Assembly (NCBI RefSeq): GCF_003324165.1 | Contig: NW_025407837.1 | Span: forward strand, 62,001 to 126,000 | DNA length: 64,000 nucleotides | Direction of reading: 5' to 3' | Source: Naegleria lovaniensis | Taxonomy: Eukaryota; Heterolobosea; Eutetramitea; Acrasida; Naegleriidae | Shown here: piece after piece, positions 1 through 10,694 of the stretch | Layout: each line of letters opens with the position of its first letter | How positions within the stretch are numbered: position 1 is the first letter of the stretch | Program-made: the position numbers and the translations under genes | The notes under the pieces: generated by a model | Seen by the model: only the letters and a program-made list of their open reading frames with translations | The model's database searches: none | What the model was told of the DNA's origin: nothing

Positions 1-1881
1 AAATGCAATAATTTTCAATTCATGCCGTTTCTCAATAAAGTCACTTCCGAAAACGGAGAACTCAACGCTTCCAGGTTCAATGTCTTGGGGTTCTGACGGC
101 CAATGACTAATCATTCTTGAATATGGTGATACCATTTCTCGAATTGCTCTCTCTTCAGGCTCAACACCCGTAGTGCTATAAATTGCAAAGCAATTCGCCT
201 TGTGACATTTTGTTAAATCGGTTTCACAAGAAACGCCATACTCATACACCACATGTAAAGCATCCAAATCAGTGCTACTGGTGATTTCGGTCCTTTCATC
301 CTCAAGAAATAGCATGGTGTATTTTGGTTGCATCAAGTTCACAGTTAAGGTTCCGGTCTTATCCGAAATAATTCTGTTAACATATGCCAAAACGTCCACT
401 GCTAGAGGGTTGTTACAATTCACATTGCTCCTAAAATTAAATGCAAGCAAATGACAAACCGTCGTTCTTAATTGCTCTAAACCTTGAGGTACCATCATGT
501 TAATAAACATTATTTGTGTAATCAGTACCTTTCCAAATGAATGCTCCTCCCCTCCCTCTACACCAAAGAACATGCTTGCAATCGTATTGACAGTGGCAAG
601 GAAAAGCATTAGGGCCAAACTGATAAAGAATCCCTTGTTTGTGTACTCGAGGAAAGGTGTTGGTTGTTTTGAAGTATTGGCTCCACTCGAATGCAACGCC
701 TTTGTCTCCGTACCAGACCATGCCACGATACCTCTCACGCAAATGTTTTGGTCAATTGATGCAATGACTGAATTGGCAAATATAATATATGATTCATCTA
801 CGTGGATCTTTTCATTGATTATGGCACTTCTGAGTAGCAGGTTGTCAATACGGATCGATTTTATCTCTTCCGTCAACAAACACTTTTTAACAGGATCATT
901 TTCACCAGTGACAGTAACCTCGTTCATGTAGAGAATAGGCTTTCTCGAATGATTCTTATTATCCTCAACAATAATATCTGTTAATATTAAATCAGCAGGT
1001 ACCTCCTCTCCAATAGAAATTATGACCTCATCACCACATCTCAACTCGCCTCTCTGCTTGACAGTACCGTTAGCCATTTTGACAGGTCTTTCATTTTTCT
1101 CCTTATCTGTTTTCCATTTGCTTAATTGATTTTTTGTCTCAACTACTGCAATAAAGATTGTGAAAATAGCAAGAGGATAGAAAGATTTTCCAGTGTGGAA
1201 AACAAATAATTGAACAAAGCTAATTGCCAAGCACCATACTTGAATTGGTTGACCCAAGTATACAAAAGTTGCATATATAAAACTGACTACGGAGAGTGTA
1301 ATTGAATTCTTAATGTCAAAATTAGTCGTAGAAATATAATTGGTGTCTTCAGATGAGTTGAGAGATTTCTTGGATCTTGTCTCACATGTATATCTACAGT
1401 GGTTACAACCATTGGAAGAGTTTCCTTCCTCAATATCCATTAATTTGATTAGTCTCTTCTTGTGTTGTAACTCGTCCTTTTCCGTGTGATGTTTTCTCCA
1501 ATCCAAAATTCTCCAATAATTCATTAATTTGGGCATTACATAACTCATGACAACATAAGTCAGCAAGGCAATAATCAGGCTCATAAGTACAATGTGTTTT
1601 GGTACAGTTCTTGTTTTCTCGACGAACTTTCCTATTGCTGGTTTTAAGGCCTCTTTCATATGTCTAGTTGAATTCCGAAATACATTTCCTTCCGATTGTG
1701 GGGCAGAGAGAGAAATAATTAAAGACGATATTTGAAATTCATCATCTTCAATATAATAAAAACAAGTACATATGATGATGAGGTATACAATAATGATGAG
1801 GTAGTATTGAGGTTTGATGAAAGGATGGAAAGAGAAGCCCGATCCAGGACCGATTTTTGAAGGTGATAACAAGTACTGCAT
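1..1881 (-). CDS. P-type ATPase, N-terminal part (runs off left edge)
   Basis: A single open frame of 627 codons runs from an ATG at 1881 off the left edge, so the ATP-binding half and C-terminal helices are missing. The phosphorylation motif DKTGTLT is at residues 507-513 (343-363) and the actuator TGE at 325-327, a normal spacing for the family. Before the actuator there are four or more hydrophobic segments (about residues 27-44, 88-112, and two more around 200-240), and a Cys-rich stretch with CNHC lies between them. The M4 region reads MVPQGLEQ rather than the PEGL of Ca2+/Na+ pumps or the PISL of phospholipid flippases, so I do not assign ion or lipid substrate. Family membership is certain from the catalytic motif; the subclass is open. 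No intron is needed in the visible part. Confidence 0.9.
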   Translation of the reverse strand, partial: MQYLLSPSKIGPGSGFSFHPFIKPQYYLIIIVYLIIICTCFYYIEDDEFQISSLIISLSAPQSEGNVFRNSTRHMKEALKPAIGKFVEKTRTVPKHIVLMSLIIALLTYVVMSYVMPKLMNYWRILDWRKHHTEKDELQHKKRLIKLMDIEEGNSSNGCNHCRYTCETRSKKSLNSSEDTNYISTTNFDIKNSITLSVVSFIYATFVYLGQPIQVWCLAISFVQLFVFHTGKSFYPLAIFTIFIAVVETKNQLSKWKTDKEKNERPVKMANGTVKQRGELRCGDEVIISIGEEVPADLILTDIIVEDNKNHSRKPILYMNEVTVTGENDPVKKCLLTEEIKSIRIDNLLLRSAIINEKIHVDESYIIFANSVIASIDQNICVRGIVAWSGTETKALHSSGANTSKQPTPFLEYTNKGFFISLALMLFLATVNTIASMFFGVEGGEEHSFGKVLITQIMFINMMVPQGLEQLRTTVCHLLAFNFRSNVNCNNPLAVDVLAYVNRIISDKTGTLTVNLMQPKYTMLFLEDERTEITSSTDLDALHVVYEYGVSCETDLTKCHKANCFAIYSTTGVEPEERAIREMVSPYSRMISHWPSEPQDIEPGSVEFSVFGSDFIEKRHELKIIAF

Positions 1882-2281
1882 TTGTATGAAGCTTATTAGG
1901 AGAATGAATTAATTCCGATCTACCAATGTTTGTTGAATTGTATTTACAGTTGTTGATGAACTCCTAGGATGAATTGTATTTTGTTGAATGCAAAATGAGA
2001 GAAGACGACGAGTAAAGTCGACTCTTTCAACTGCCTAAAAGAACGAATGAAATGGATTGTGTTGACGCACTTTTTTTAGTTCTTAATAATAACTTCCGAG
2101 TTTTTAATCAAATGGATGGCGAAAGCTGGCTAGCTTCTAAATTTGTGTTTCGAACAACACGTGTTTTTTGTTGGAACAAAGACGTGAAATCGAATGAAAC
2201 TTCATGTGTTGAAGTTTGGCGCTGACATTCGGAACTTTCTCTTTCTGTGAGTTGAAGAAGTTTTTTATATTAATTTATTAT
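1882..2281. other. Intergenic, promoter side of the ATPase gene
   Basis: About 400 bp between the ATPase start and the 3' end of the eL31 gene. I see no convincing reading frame or RNA gene. It should hold the promoter and 5' UTR of the ATPase and the 3' end of the ribosomal protein transcript. Confidence 0.5.
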
Positions 2282-2680
2282 TTAATCAGTTTCGGATTCT
2301 TGCACAACAGCAGTGTGGAGTCCCTTGAATGTAGGAACAACCTTGAAACCAACAATAGTTTGGAATTTGTTAACCTTATCCCAATCTTCATTATCTGGGT
2401 TAGCCATTCTTCTCAAAACAAGTCTGACCTTCTTTGGTGGATTGTGGATACCTTGGTTCCAGACATACTTGTTCAATTCAGGGTCCAATTTAACTCTGCT
2501 TGTGTTCATCAACTTTCTGGCGTGAGCCTTGATAGCACGAACAGCTCTAGCAGCTCTTCTTTGGATTGGCTTGCCAACCAATTCTCTGTGGAGATTGAAG
2601 GTGGTTTCCAAAGAAACTTCAGCTGGGAGTTTCTTTCTTGGTTGGAATGGCTTGCGTTTTGGCTTCTCGGTGGTTGACAT
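2282..2680 (-). CDS. RPL31: 60S ribosomal protein eL31
   Basis: A 132-residue protein of the large ribosomal subunit that sits near the polypeptide exit tunnel. It aligns along its whole length with eukaryotic eL31: the N-terminal strand (EVSLETTFNLHREL), the basic helix PIQRRAARAVRAIKAHARK, the motif LDPELNKYVWNQGIHNPP, the strand RVRLxRR-like VRLVLRRMAN, and a C-terminal TFKGLHTAVV segment. The open frame extends 18 codons upstream, but the ATG at 2680 gives the family's usual start and length (about 125 residues in animals). No intron. The gene is 219 bp from the start of the next minus-strand gene's 3' end. Confidence 0.95.
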   Translation of the reverse strand: MSTTEKPKRKPFQPRKKLPAEVSLETTFNLHRELVGKPIQRRAARAVRAIKAHARKLMNTSRVKLDPELNKYVWNQGIHNPPKKVRLVLRRMANPDNEDWDKVNKFQTIVGFKVVPTFKGLHTAVVQESETD

Positions 2681-2899
2681 TTCTGATGTTGAATTAATGA
2701 CGATAACATAATTGGTGTTGGAAATGTTGTACATACAACATTGATAGAAAGAAAATGTGTCAAATTTTAAAATCCCAAAATGCGTCGATACGAACCTATG
2801 AAGTGTGTTGTGGCGTATTTTTTTTCAAACGATTTTTCAAGAAATATTTGATCAACCAAAAAATATTGTTTACAACGCAAAGAAAAAATGGCTCGCATT

Positions 2900-4390
2900 T
2901 CATTCCGAAGTCTTTTTGGTGAATCGATGTGAAAGTGATTCCTTCTTCAAGAGTAAATTCTGAGGAATATCAGAAATGCCAGCCTGAAGAAGTGCCTTCT
3001 TCAAACCTATGGTCACTGTTATGGGAAAGTTAACTTCGTTACTGCCACCAGCCTTTCTCACATGTTCAACAAGAGTGCACAAAGGAACCTGAACAGTTGT
3101 TCTCTTTGAGCTCGATAACTTAAAGTATGACGTTTCGGTTATACTTTCTCGTAACATGACTTCTTTCACTCGTTCTTGGAGCGTCATCATTTTTGATTCT
3201 AGTAATTTGTATTCATGTTCCATGAGTTTCATCTCATTTTCAATGGAAGGAAGGTGTTGGGCATGATCGAAGAGTTGTGAATTCAAAATTGATTGAGGAA
3301 GGAAGCCACCATTCTCACTAGTATTTTCATCATTTTCCTCATCGTCATTGGATACAACTCCACTTCGTTCCTTGTACAACTTTTTCAGAAAGGAGAGGCA
3401 GTGAAACGCTGAATCTTCTTTCACGAGCATATAGAGAAGTAGACGGTGCAATGCAAAAAGTACAATGACATCTTGAGCTGCGTACTCCGTTTGCAATGGT
3501 GTGAGAGGTCTCGTGAGCCAATTGGATTCTTGTAATTCCTTCTTGTTGGAATAGGTCAAAATTCGTATTATTTCATTTCGTAACTCTAATGAATATTGAG
3601 CTGTGACTGTGTCACTTGGATGATTATTGATAGAGGAAAAATAGTGTTGTATTCTGTGAATCATGTAGTTGGTTAAGGTTTCTAATTTAAAGTTTGAAAT
3701 AGGAATCAAGTGATAGGGCAAAAACTTGCTCGAAATTTCGTGTGTACAGGTCACATTTTTACAATATTGAACTCCTCCCAAATACTTCAAATCAAAAGAC
3801 TTAAAGTGAAAAACCTTTTCAAAATTTTCATTGTACATTATATTATCAATAAAGTAATCTACAATTTCTTCACAATCCAATACATCCAAAATCACAATCT
3901 TTCCATTTGGTAGCGCATCGTCAATGCATACATTTTTCAAGTCTTCAATTAAAGAGGAATTAATATTCATGTCATTCGGAGTATCTTCTTGCAAAGATTT
4001 TTCTTCATCATGTCTTGTTGAATGATCAAGACAGGCTGAGCCATTACATTCTTTCGACTTTGCAATTTGTTCTTCTTCTTCCATAATCACTTGCAAAGAA
4101 TATGGAACTATTTGGTCATCATTTGAAAATAATACAGATTTTTCTTTCATTCTTTCTCGAGAAACGACCAAACACTGAATGGTTGACAATCGTTCATGCT
4201 TCGTTCGGAATCCTGCCACTTCCGTATCCAGATAAAATACGTGGTATCGTGAGGGATCATTTGCGAGAGCAATCCATTCATCAATTTGTTGCTTTATAGA
4301 CTTGGGATCAGAAATAATACGGCCAAGATTTGTTGTTGTGTGATTTGTTTCATCACTCGTTGTTTGGTCTTGCCTAAAGATTTCTTGCAT
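2900..4390 (-). CDS. RNase D-like 3'-5' exonuclease (DEDDy)
   Basis: 496 residues from the ATG at 4390. The three exonuclease motifs of the RNase D/EXD2 group are visible: Exo I as YLDTEV near residue 50, Exo II as HFKSFDLKYLGG near 200, and Exo III as EYAAQDVIVLFALHRLL near 305, with the Tyr-x3-Asp of the DEDDy class. The segment NWLTRPLTPLQ just before Exo III matches the RPLT..Q pattern found in plant RNase D-like proteins. Two-metal-ion removal of 3' nucleotides from RNA or DNA is expected from the family; the substrate is not predictable. An acidic insert (about residues 100-160) and a C-terminal helical extension lie outside the domain. The gene is divergent from the gene at 4462, with only 71 bp between start codons, so they probably share a promoter. 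Confidence 0.8.
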   Translation of the reverse strand: MQEIFRQDQTTSDETNHTTTNLGRIISDPKSIKQQIDEWIALANDPSRYHVFYLDTEVAGFRTKHERLSTIQCLVVSRERMKEKSVLFSNDDQIVPYSLQVIMEEEEQIAKSKECNGSACLDHSTRHDEEKSLQEDTPNDMNINSSLIEDLKNVCIDDALPNGKIVILDVLDCEEIVDYFIDNIMYNENFEKVFHFKSFDLKYLGGVQYCKNVTCTHEISSKFLPYHLIPISNFKLETLTNYMIHRIQHYFSSINNHPSDTVTAQYSLELRNEIIRILTYSNKKELQESNWLTRPLTPLQTEYAAQDVIVLFALHRLLLYMLVKEDSAFHCLSFLKKLYKERSGVVSNDDEENDENTSENGGFLPQSILNSQLFDHAQHLPSIENEMKLMEHEYKLLESKMMTLQERVKEVMLRESITETSYFKLSSSKRTTVQVPLCTLVEHVRKAGGSNEVNFPITVTIGLKKALLQAGISDIPQNLLLKKESLSHRFTKKTSE

Positions 4391-4461
4391 TTTTTTAAAT
4401 AAAATTTTAAACAAAAAATGGTTGCACGAGGATATTATTGAATTTTAGGTTTATTTTAATT

Positions 4462-6188
4462 ATGTTTCACAACACAACAAATTCCAACGTAACAACATCA
4501 TCTCCACATTCGGAACTGATAAAAAAATCAGACAATCAAGAAAAGAAGCAAAAACAAAATTACAATGAAAATTCAATCGTTAAATTTTATTGGATGAATG
4601 GTTATTTATTGTTGGTTGAATACTTGCTCTATCTTGAAGATGTAGAGGAGGAGGAAGAGTTATTAATGAACATGCACGAAAGTGCTTCACATTCCTCCCA
4701 TAAAGATGGTAAAAAACATAATGCACACCAAAGTGCTTCAGCCTCGCCAGAAAAAGCAATGGTATCATCGTTCGAAACAATCGAGGACATTTTGATGAGA
4801 GTAGATTTGAAAGAAAAACGCAAACATGTTCCAAAATTTATTGAAGCTTTTGAGAATAATTGTATTGACTTTGGCTTTGAGTTGTTTGGACATTTCACTC
4901 AAAAAGATAGTAAGAGAATTGACCCAATGAGCGCTCTGTTTTGTAGAAACCCTACAAAAGAAGCATTCTTACTTTTCACACAGGAAAGGATTCACTCAAC
5001 CCTTTCAGAAACGTCACAATTTTCGAAGAGAATTGATTTGGATTCTGCAAGAGAGCTACGTAATAAGTTTATTGAAAAAACATTCCTTAAGGTCACTACA
5101 TCCACTGCCGAAAGTCGAGCTCAGTTTCCTTCAGAATTGAAAACAAGAGAGAAAAAAACAGAATTTTTGCTCAATATTTGCAATTCATTCATTGAAGGAC
5201 GACACAATGAACATCTTGAACCATACTTTCAAAAGTTCTTTGGTGGATACGTTAGTAGCAGGAATAACACCTTTGCAAATGAGAGACTTGGCACTGTTGC
5301 ACTTGTTCATGACACTCCAACAAATTCATCCATCAGCAACACTAGCATCCAGAGAGATATCAATATTGCAAAGCGTCTAGTTAGTGCTTGTATCAGAAAT
5401 ATCATGATACTTTACTTTATTCAGAACATATTTTCATCTTCTCGTATTGAAACTGAGGAAGACGAATCCATCCCATCCACAAACAACTTTTACAAATCGA
5501 AAGATTACAGAGTGGTGATTAGACAAATGCTTCTCGTCATTTCACTGATTGACATTGTTCGTCAAGAGCACTCATCCTTTGACACAGAATCAGAAATATT
5601 TATCCATTACAGAACGTGGCGCTAAGGGATATGGTCAAGGAGACATTACAACAAGAGGTTCAGCACCACAGATCTACCGTTCAACAACCATTGGAAAAAA
5701 CATTGCATCAGCTTGTTCATGAAAAATTGTTGAGTAGTTACACGTATTTGAACAGTCAAGTGAAGAGACAAATGGAGCTCCATGGCTACGGTTCCAAGGG
5801 AGTTGATATTTTGACAAGGGACGTTTTGTTTTGGATTTTCAAAATTTTCAACGCCCTTAAGGTTATGGATAAGAATGAAAAGGAAAAGATCAAACAAGAG
5901 CAAGACAAGATCACTAATGAAGAATTCATAGAAGAACCAAAAGATTGGGCTCACAGCGATACGTTCAAGTTGAACATTGTGCAGAAGATCATGACAGACA
6001 TATCTGAAGCCACAGAAGACAGGAAAAGCAATGTTGTTGATGCCATATATTCAGATCCAACAACGCACTGGAGAAATTTTGTGCATTTGTATCCTTGCCA
6101 AGAGTTGGAAGAAGAGTTTCCACTCGATGATATTATTTCACAATGTTCCCATCTCATGCATGTACAATCAAAGACCTCTCACCTCTAA
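4462..6188 (+). CDS. Unrecognised protein, frame broken once near 5595
   Basis: Two overlapping frames (4462-5625 and about 5592-6188) read as one protein of about 575 residues if one base is missing near 5594-5600, beside a short A run. With one extra base the total is exactly 576 codons including the stop, and the joined sequence flows naturally from the acidic FDTESE region into the [13 protein letters not shown] helix. No GT-AG intron in the required phase is convincing here. The N-terminus is hydrophilic, followed by a short acidic stretch (about residue 60), a Ser/His/Lys-rich linker and a helical body with no motif I recognise; the C-terminal third is rich in charged helices ([10 protein letters not shown]). 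It could be an alpha-helical scaffold or regulator, but I assign no function. The start follows an AT-rich leader; the gene is divergent from the exonuclease gene. Confidence 0.6.
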
Positions 6189-6267
6189 CAATAAATTGCA
6201 CACGTCAAAGAGCACAATGGTTGTCCATTGTAACGCCAGTTCCAGTGCAAGATTCGCTGAAAAAAAA

Positions 6268-8228
6268 ATGTTGAATCGTCAATCCGCACTTCGTGCTACC
6301 TGCAATTCCATCATCAACAACACCAGAAGAAATTTCTCATCAAGCCTTGTTGCTGCAACATCGGGAACAGTGAATACTGAGAAATGGGCAAAACAATTAA
6401 ATGCATCATTGAAGGATACTGATCCTGAAATGTTTGATATTATCGAACATGAAAAGAATAGACAATATAAGGGTCTACAATTGATTCCATCAGAGGTAAG
6501 CTCTTTACAGTGATGATGATTGTGATGATCGTAATTCATGGGTCCGTTGATGAAATGTCGTCATGATGAATCGAATGATATTTCTTTTTGGATTTTTTCG
6601 TATTCTTATTATTACCACCCTTCTTTTTGGATATCGGCTCCACAATTTTCGTTTCGGATATGGTTCTCCGTAACTACAATTATACTAACAACATATTTCT
6701 CGATCGTTTCTTGCTTCTTCAACACTACATATAGAACTTTACTTCAAAAGCTGTATTGGATGCATTGGGAAGTGTCATGCAAAACAAGTACAGTGAAGGA
6801 TATCCAGGGAAGCGTTATTATGGAGGAAACGAATTTATTGACATGTCTGAAAGTTTGTGCCAAAAGAGAGCTCTTGAAGCATTTAATTTGGATCCAAATG
6901 AATGGGGTGTCAATGTCCAAAGTTTGAGCGGATCACCAGCCAACTTTTACGTTTACACTGCATTGCTTCAACCTCATGATAGAATTCTTTCCTTGGATTT
7001 ACCACACGGAGGCCAGTAAGTTTTTTCACCATTAGAATGGAAATTTGATGAGTCATTATTTAATTCTAATCGTTCGAACCATTTCATGGTACGACATGAT
7101 ATATGAATTTTAAAACTTTTTAACACATTTGGTCTCCATTCGAAAATTTCTAATTTACCTCAATCTTATTGAATGAAAATATTTTCAAATGAATCGTCGC
7201 TCTTTCAAACATGTTTTTAACAATTCACCAAAAAGTCTGTCACATGGTTATCAAACTCCAACAAAGAAGATTTCTGCAGTCAGTATTTATTTTGAAACCA
7301 TGGGCTACCGATTGAATGAAGAAACAGGTTTGATTGACTATGCCAAGATGGAAGAGTTAGCTGACTATTACAGACCAAAATTAGTTGTTGCTGGAGCTAG
7401 TGCTTATTCTCGTTTGATTGACTATGCCTTCTTTAGAAAGGTCTGCGATAAGCACAATGCTTATCTCGTTTCTGACATGGCTCACATCAGTGGTCTTGTT
7501 GCAGCAGGTGTGATTCCATCTCCATTTGAACATTCTCATGTAGTGACCACCACCACTCACAAGAGTTTGAGAGGACCAAGAGGAGCCATGATTTTCTACA
7601 GAAAGAGCATTGAAGGTCTTGAAGAAAAGATCAATGCTGCTGTCTTTCCAGGTCATCAAGGTGGTCCACACAATCATACTATTTCAGCTTTGGCTGTTTC
7701 CCTTAAACAAGCCACCACACCAGAATATAAGGAATATCAACAACAAGTGTTAAAGAATTGTAAAGTCTTGACCGAAGAAATGAAGAAACTCGGATACAAG
7801 ATTGTGAGTGATGGCACTGATAACCATTTACTTTTGGTCGATTTGAGAAATAAGGGTGTGGATGGAGCTCGAGTTGAAGCAGTTCTCGAACGTTCTAGCA
7901 TTGCTGTCAACAAGAACACTGTACCAGGAGATAAGTCTGCCATGGTGCCTGGAGGTATTCGTATGGGATCTCCTGCTCTCACCACTCGAGGATTTTTGGA
8001 GAAGGACTTTGCTCAAGTGGCTCAATTTGTTCATGAGGTGTTCAAATTGCAATCAAGACCAAGAGTGAGCTTGATAAGCAAGGATTGAAGAAAGTCAAGG
8101 ACTTTAAGGATTATTTGGATCAAAATCCAGACTCAGTTGGTATCACTGCTTTGAAAAGTAAGGTTGAGACCTTTAGCAAATCATTCCCAACCATTGGTTT
8201 TGACAAGGATTCCATGAAATACAAGTAA
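6268..8228 (+). CDS. SHMT: Serine hydroxymethyltransferase, mitochondrial, one frameshift near 8045
   Basis: PLP enzyme that converts serine and tetrahydrofolate to glycine and methylene-THF. Exons 6268-6495, 6735-7015 and 7236-8228 join through GTAAGC...ATAG and GTAAGT...AAAG introns (239 and 220 nt), the second restoring the conserved PHGGHLSHGYQT. The substrate motif YYGGNEFID, the [13 protein letters not shown] segment and the PLP-lysine motif [13 protein letters not shown] are all present. The N-terminus from 6268 is Arg/Ser-rich without acidic residues, as in a mitochondrial presequence, and the ATG follows nine A; an in-frame ATG at 6217 is an alternative. After VHEVF the frame breaks: one A appears missing in TTCAAATTG (8041-8049), and the other frame continues as [13 protein letters not shown] to the stop at 8228. 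With that base the protein is 500 residues, a normal length. Confidence 0.93.
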
Positions 8229-8448
8229 AACAAGACGTTTGACATTTTTTAATAATGGTCGCCGACGTGTCACAAAACCATTCAAAGTATTTAAATGGAA
8301 ATATGATTCAAATGAAATGAAATTTAATCAAGCCGATCGATAGAACCAGTAAGACACATGCAATGCTTCCTTTTACGATCGACTCCTATATTCAGCAACA
8401 AGTTCTGTATGTCACGAAACGACACAAGTCAGTTCCAACAGCAAGAAA

Positions 8449-9697
8449 ATGAAACCACTCTTCTTGTACATTTCACTAGGACTATTCGCTGGTTTTGAAA
8501 TTCTACAATCCACCAGTCATGTCTTGTTATTGGCCGTGGCTGCCATCTTTCGAGAATTTGCCGTGTCCACAGATTCCCATTTATTAATGACTCGTTCAGT
8601 GATGTTTCTCGCGTTAGCAACGTTCCTATTAGCTCTCGTTGCCTTGAAAATTGTGGTGTGGTTAGTTGGAGCCAGGTACATGTATCAAATGTATCGACAA
8701 TTTACAACCATCAAAACCATGACGTATGACCACAGTGTGACTCGGGAAGAAACTCAAAGTATTAATCATCATGGAAGAGAGGATTTAATGGCGACTCCAC
8801 AGAATGAGACAACAAGATTGCCACAGCTTCAGCAACGGCAACAATTTGAAGACGAGGAGGAAATTAATATTTACAATTCGAACAATACTGCTTTTAGATT
8901 TTTATGGAATTTCAGAAAAACAAGTGCACGTTTCCTTAATTTATTCATCTTTTCAGCAGTGACCCTTTCTCTTACTTCATTAATATTATGGTAAGTATTT
9001 TCTTGTTCTCTTCTATATATGGTAATATATGGTTACAATCCATGGTAATAACGGAACGAACTCACATAGTGTTACTCTTTCATTCCTCTTTCTCATGTAC
9101 TACTCGAGTGTCGATTTGGTTTACTTTTCATGCACGGCTGCCATCATCATTTCCTTATTGAGCTTACCCTTGAATGCAGTTTTATTCTTCCACTCGTGTT
9201 ACAATGAATCCTTTGCTCAAGTCGATTCTCTCTTCTCTCTCAATGGTTCTTCTTCATCGTCATCAGCTTCCTCTTCCAATACTAATTTGGAAAATTCTCA
9301 AGAACCTCCTAATCATGAACATGAGGAAGAACAAGCCAATGCCAGTCAGAATTCCAAGAAAGCAACCATCCTCTATGGAACATCGAATGACCATGAACAA
9401 GTTTCATTGGGAATTGAAGAAGAGGAAGAAGAAATTGTTCATGTCCGAAAACCTTTATTGAATCCGACAACGAGTGTACTTGATCAGGGAATGAATGTGC
9501 CTCACAGTACAAGGCAGAAGAAGAAGAAGCAAAAGAAGAATATAAAGAATGGTTCTTCATCCTCGAAACCCATTGCGATTCAAGATTCTCGAAACAATAA
9601 GAATCACACGAATCATTCTTCGATTGTTGAGCAAGGAGAGGACATTTCTGAGGAAACCACATCGTTAACGGTTCCTGGAGAACGATCTCAATTCTAA
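8449..9697 (+). CDS. Multi-pass membrane protein with acidic, low-complexity tail
   Basis: Exons 8449-8990 and 9070-9697, joined by a 79-nt intron (GTAAGT...CATAG) that interrupts a Cys codon. The 389-residue product has five hydrophobic segments: residues 3-31, 47-75, about 160-182, 184-203 and 204-224, with the intron falling between the third and fourth. A polar Q/E-rich loop separates helices two and three. The last 165 residues are hydrophilic, with Ser runs, Glu runs (EEEEEE) and Lys-rich blocks, and are likely cytosolic. I do not recognise the family; the helix count and clustered loops fit a small transporter or receptor-like protein, but nothing more can be said. It follows the SHMT gene on the same strand by 220 bp. 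Confidence 0.7.
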
Positions 9698-10179
9698 ACG
9701 GACTCTCTGATTAGAATGTTTATTGTAATATCACATATCATGATCATCATCTAAATAAATTAATCCTTAATCAACCTGATCATGACTTTGTTCCAAAAGC
9801 TTTGTATAGATTCCTCTCACTGTAAAACGTCCTCCCACTAACAATGAATATACTTCTTTCAACTCCAGTACTCTAAACATCAATGAACGGACATCAAACC
9901 TTTCAAAGAATATTCAAATAGCCTTTTAATGTGCCATTGAGAGAGATAAAGTCATTGAAATCGTACTCTTCTCCTTGAAAATACCTTTAATGTCCATACT
10001 AATTTCCATTCCAAGTCATGTCCTCATGGAGCTGGTTCTTAATTGGAATTCAGTGCGTGTTTTACAGAGATAAAAGGCGAAAACGAACTGCATGAGTGCT
10101 GACACTTCAAAAAAAAACAAACCAAAACAAACTATTACCAATAACCCATTGAAACTCCCTTTCTGCCAGTCATTCAAAA
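9698..10179. other. Intergenic, nothing recognised
   Basis: About 480 bp between two plus-strand genes, AT-rich, without a reading frame worth calling. The last 30 bp carry an A-rich leader before the next ATG. Confidence 0.5.
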
Positions 10180-10554
10180 ATGTTCAAGTCCTTAGAATTT
10201 TCCAATCAAACTTCTGATTTTCAATTACCTCGAGAACGTCCTTCATCGACAAGAAGTTCGTGGGGTTTTCGATCCTCTTCCAATCTCAAAGAAAAAACAG
10301 TGAAATTTGTGAGGCGAGACGATTATCGACATTTAAATCTGAGTATTTATCCCAAGACTGGTCTCTTATTGCGAGTGCTGAGAGAGGAATTTGAGGATGA
10401 TCGATTATCGTACTTTCTGGATCCAGTGACGAAAAAAGAAGTCTCCTATGAAGATTTGTCCAAGTTAGAGGTTGTGTTAGTGTTGGAAGATGCCGATGTT
10501 GTTGAGTATATGGTGCATTGTTATAACAAAAGTTTGAGTAATAGCATGTTCTAA
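10180..10554 (+). CDS. Small ubiquitin/PB1-fold-like protein, paralogue A
   Basis: 124 residues, ATG preceded by four A. After a Ser-rich N-terminus (about 35 residues) comes a compact domain of alternating strands and helix: KTVKFVRRDDYRHLNLSIYP, then a helix GLLLRVLREEF, DDRLSYFLDP, and a final strand LEVVLVLEDADVVEYMVHCY. The order resembles a beta-grasp (ubiquitin, PB1 or DCX) fold, an inference from pattern only. A close paralogue lies at 12642-13072, on the far side of the ADP-ribosylarginine hydrolase gene, sharing the DDRLSYF core and the C-terminal VxEYxxxxYNK. Function unknown; possibly a small interaction adaptor. Confidence 0.7.
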   Translation: MFKSLEFSNQTSDFQLPRERPSSTRSSWGFRSSSNLKEKTVKFVRRDDYRHLNLSIYPKTGLLLRVLREEFEDDRLSYFLDPVTKKEVSYEDLSKLEVVLVLEDADVVEYMVHCYNKSLSNSMF

Positions 10555-10694
10555 ATTTGTGAAATCAATACAAAATTTGTGTTCATACAATATATACATT
10601 CAATAAGCCTATTGCCATACAAGTTTGTATTTTCCATAACGAACTTGTATCAAGTATAGTGAGGCCAATACAAATGTTGTTCAACACACACACT

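Noticed and set aside
497-931. Frame of 144 codons on the plus strand
   Set aside because: It lies antisense to the ATPase gene, whose motifs are intact; the plus frame has no family features.
6538-6927. Plus-strand frame overlapping SHMT intron 1
   Set aside because: It begins inside the intron and reads the next exon in another frame; the SHMT frame carries the conserved residues.
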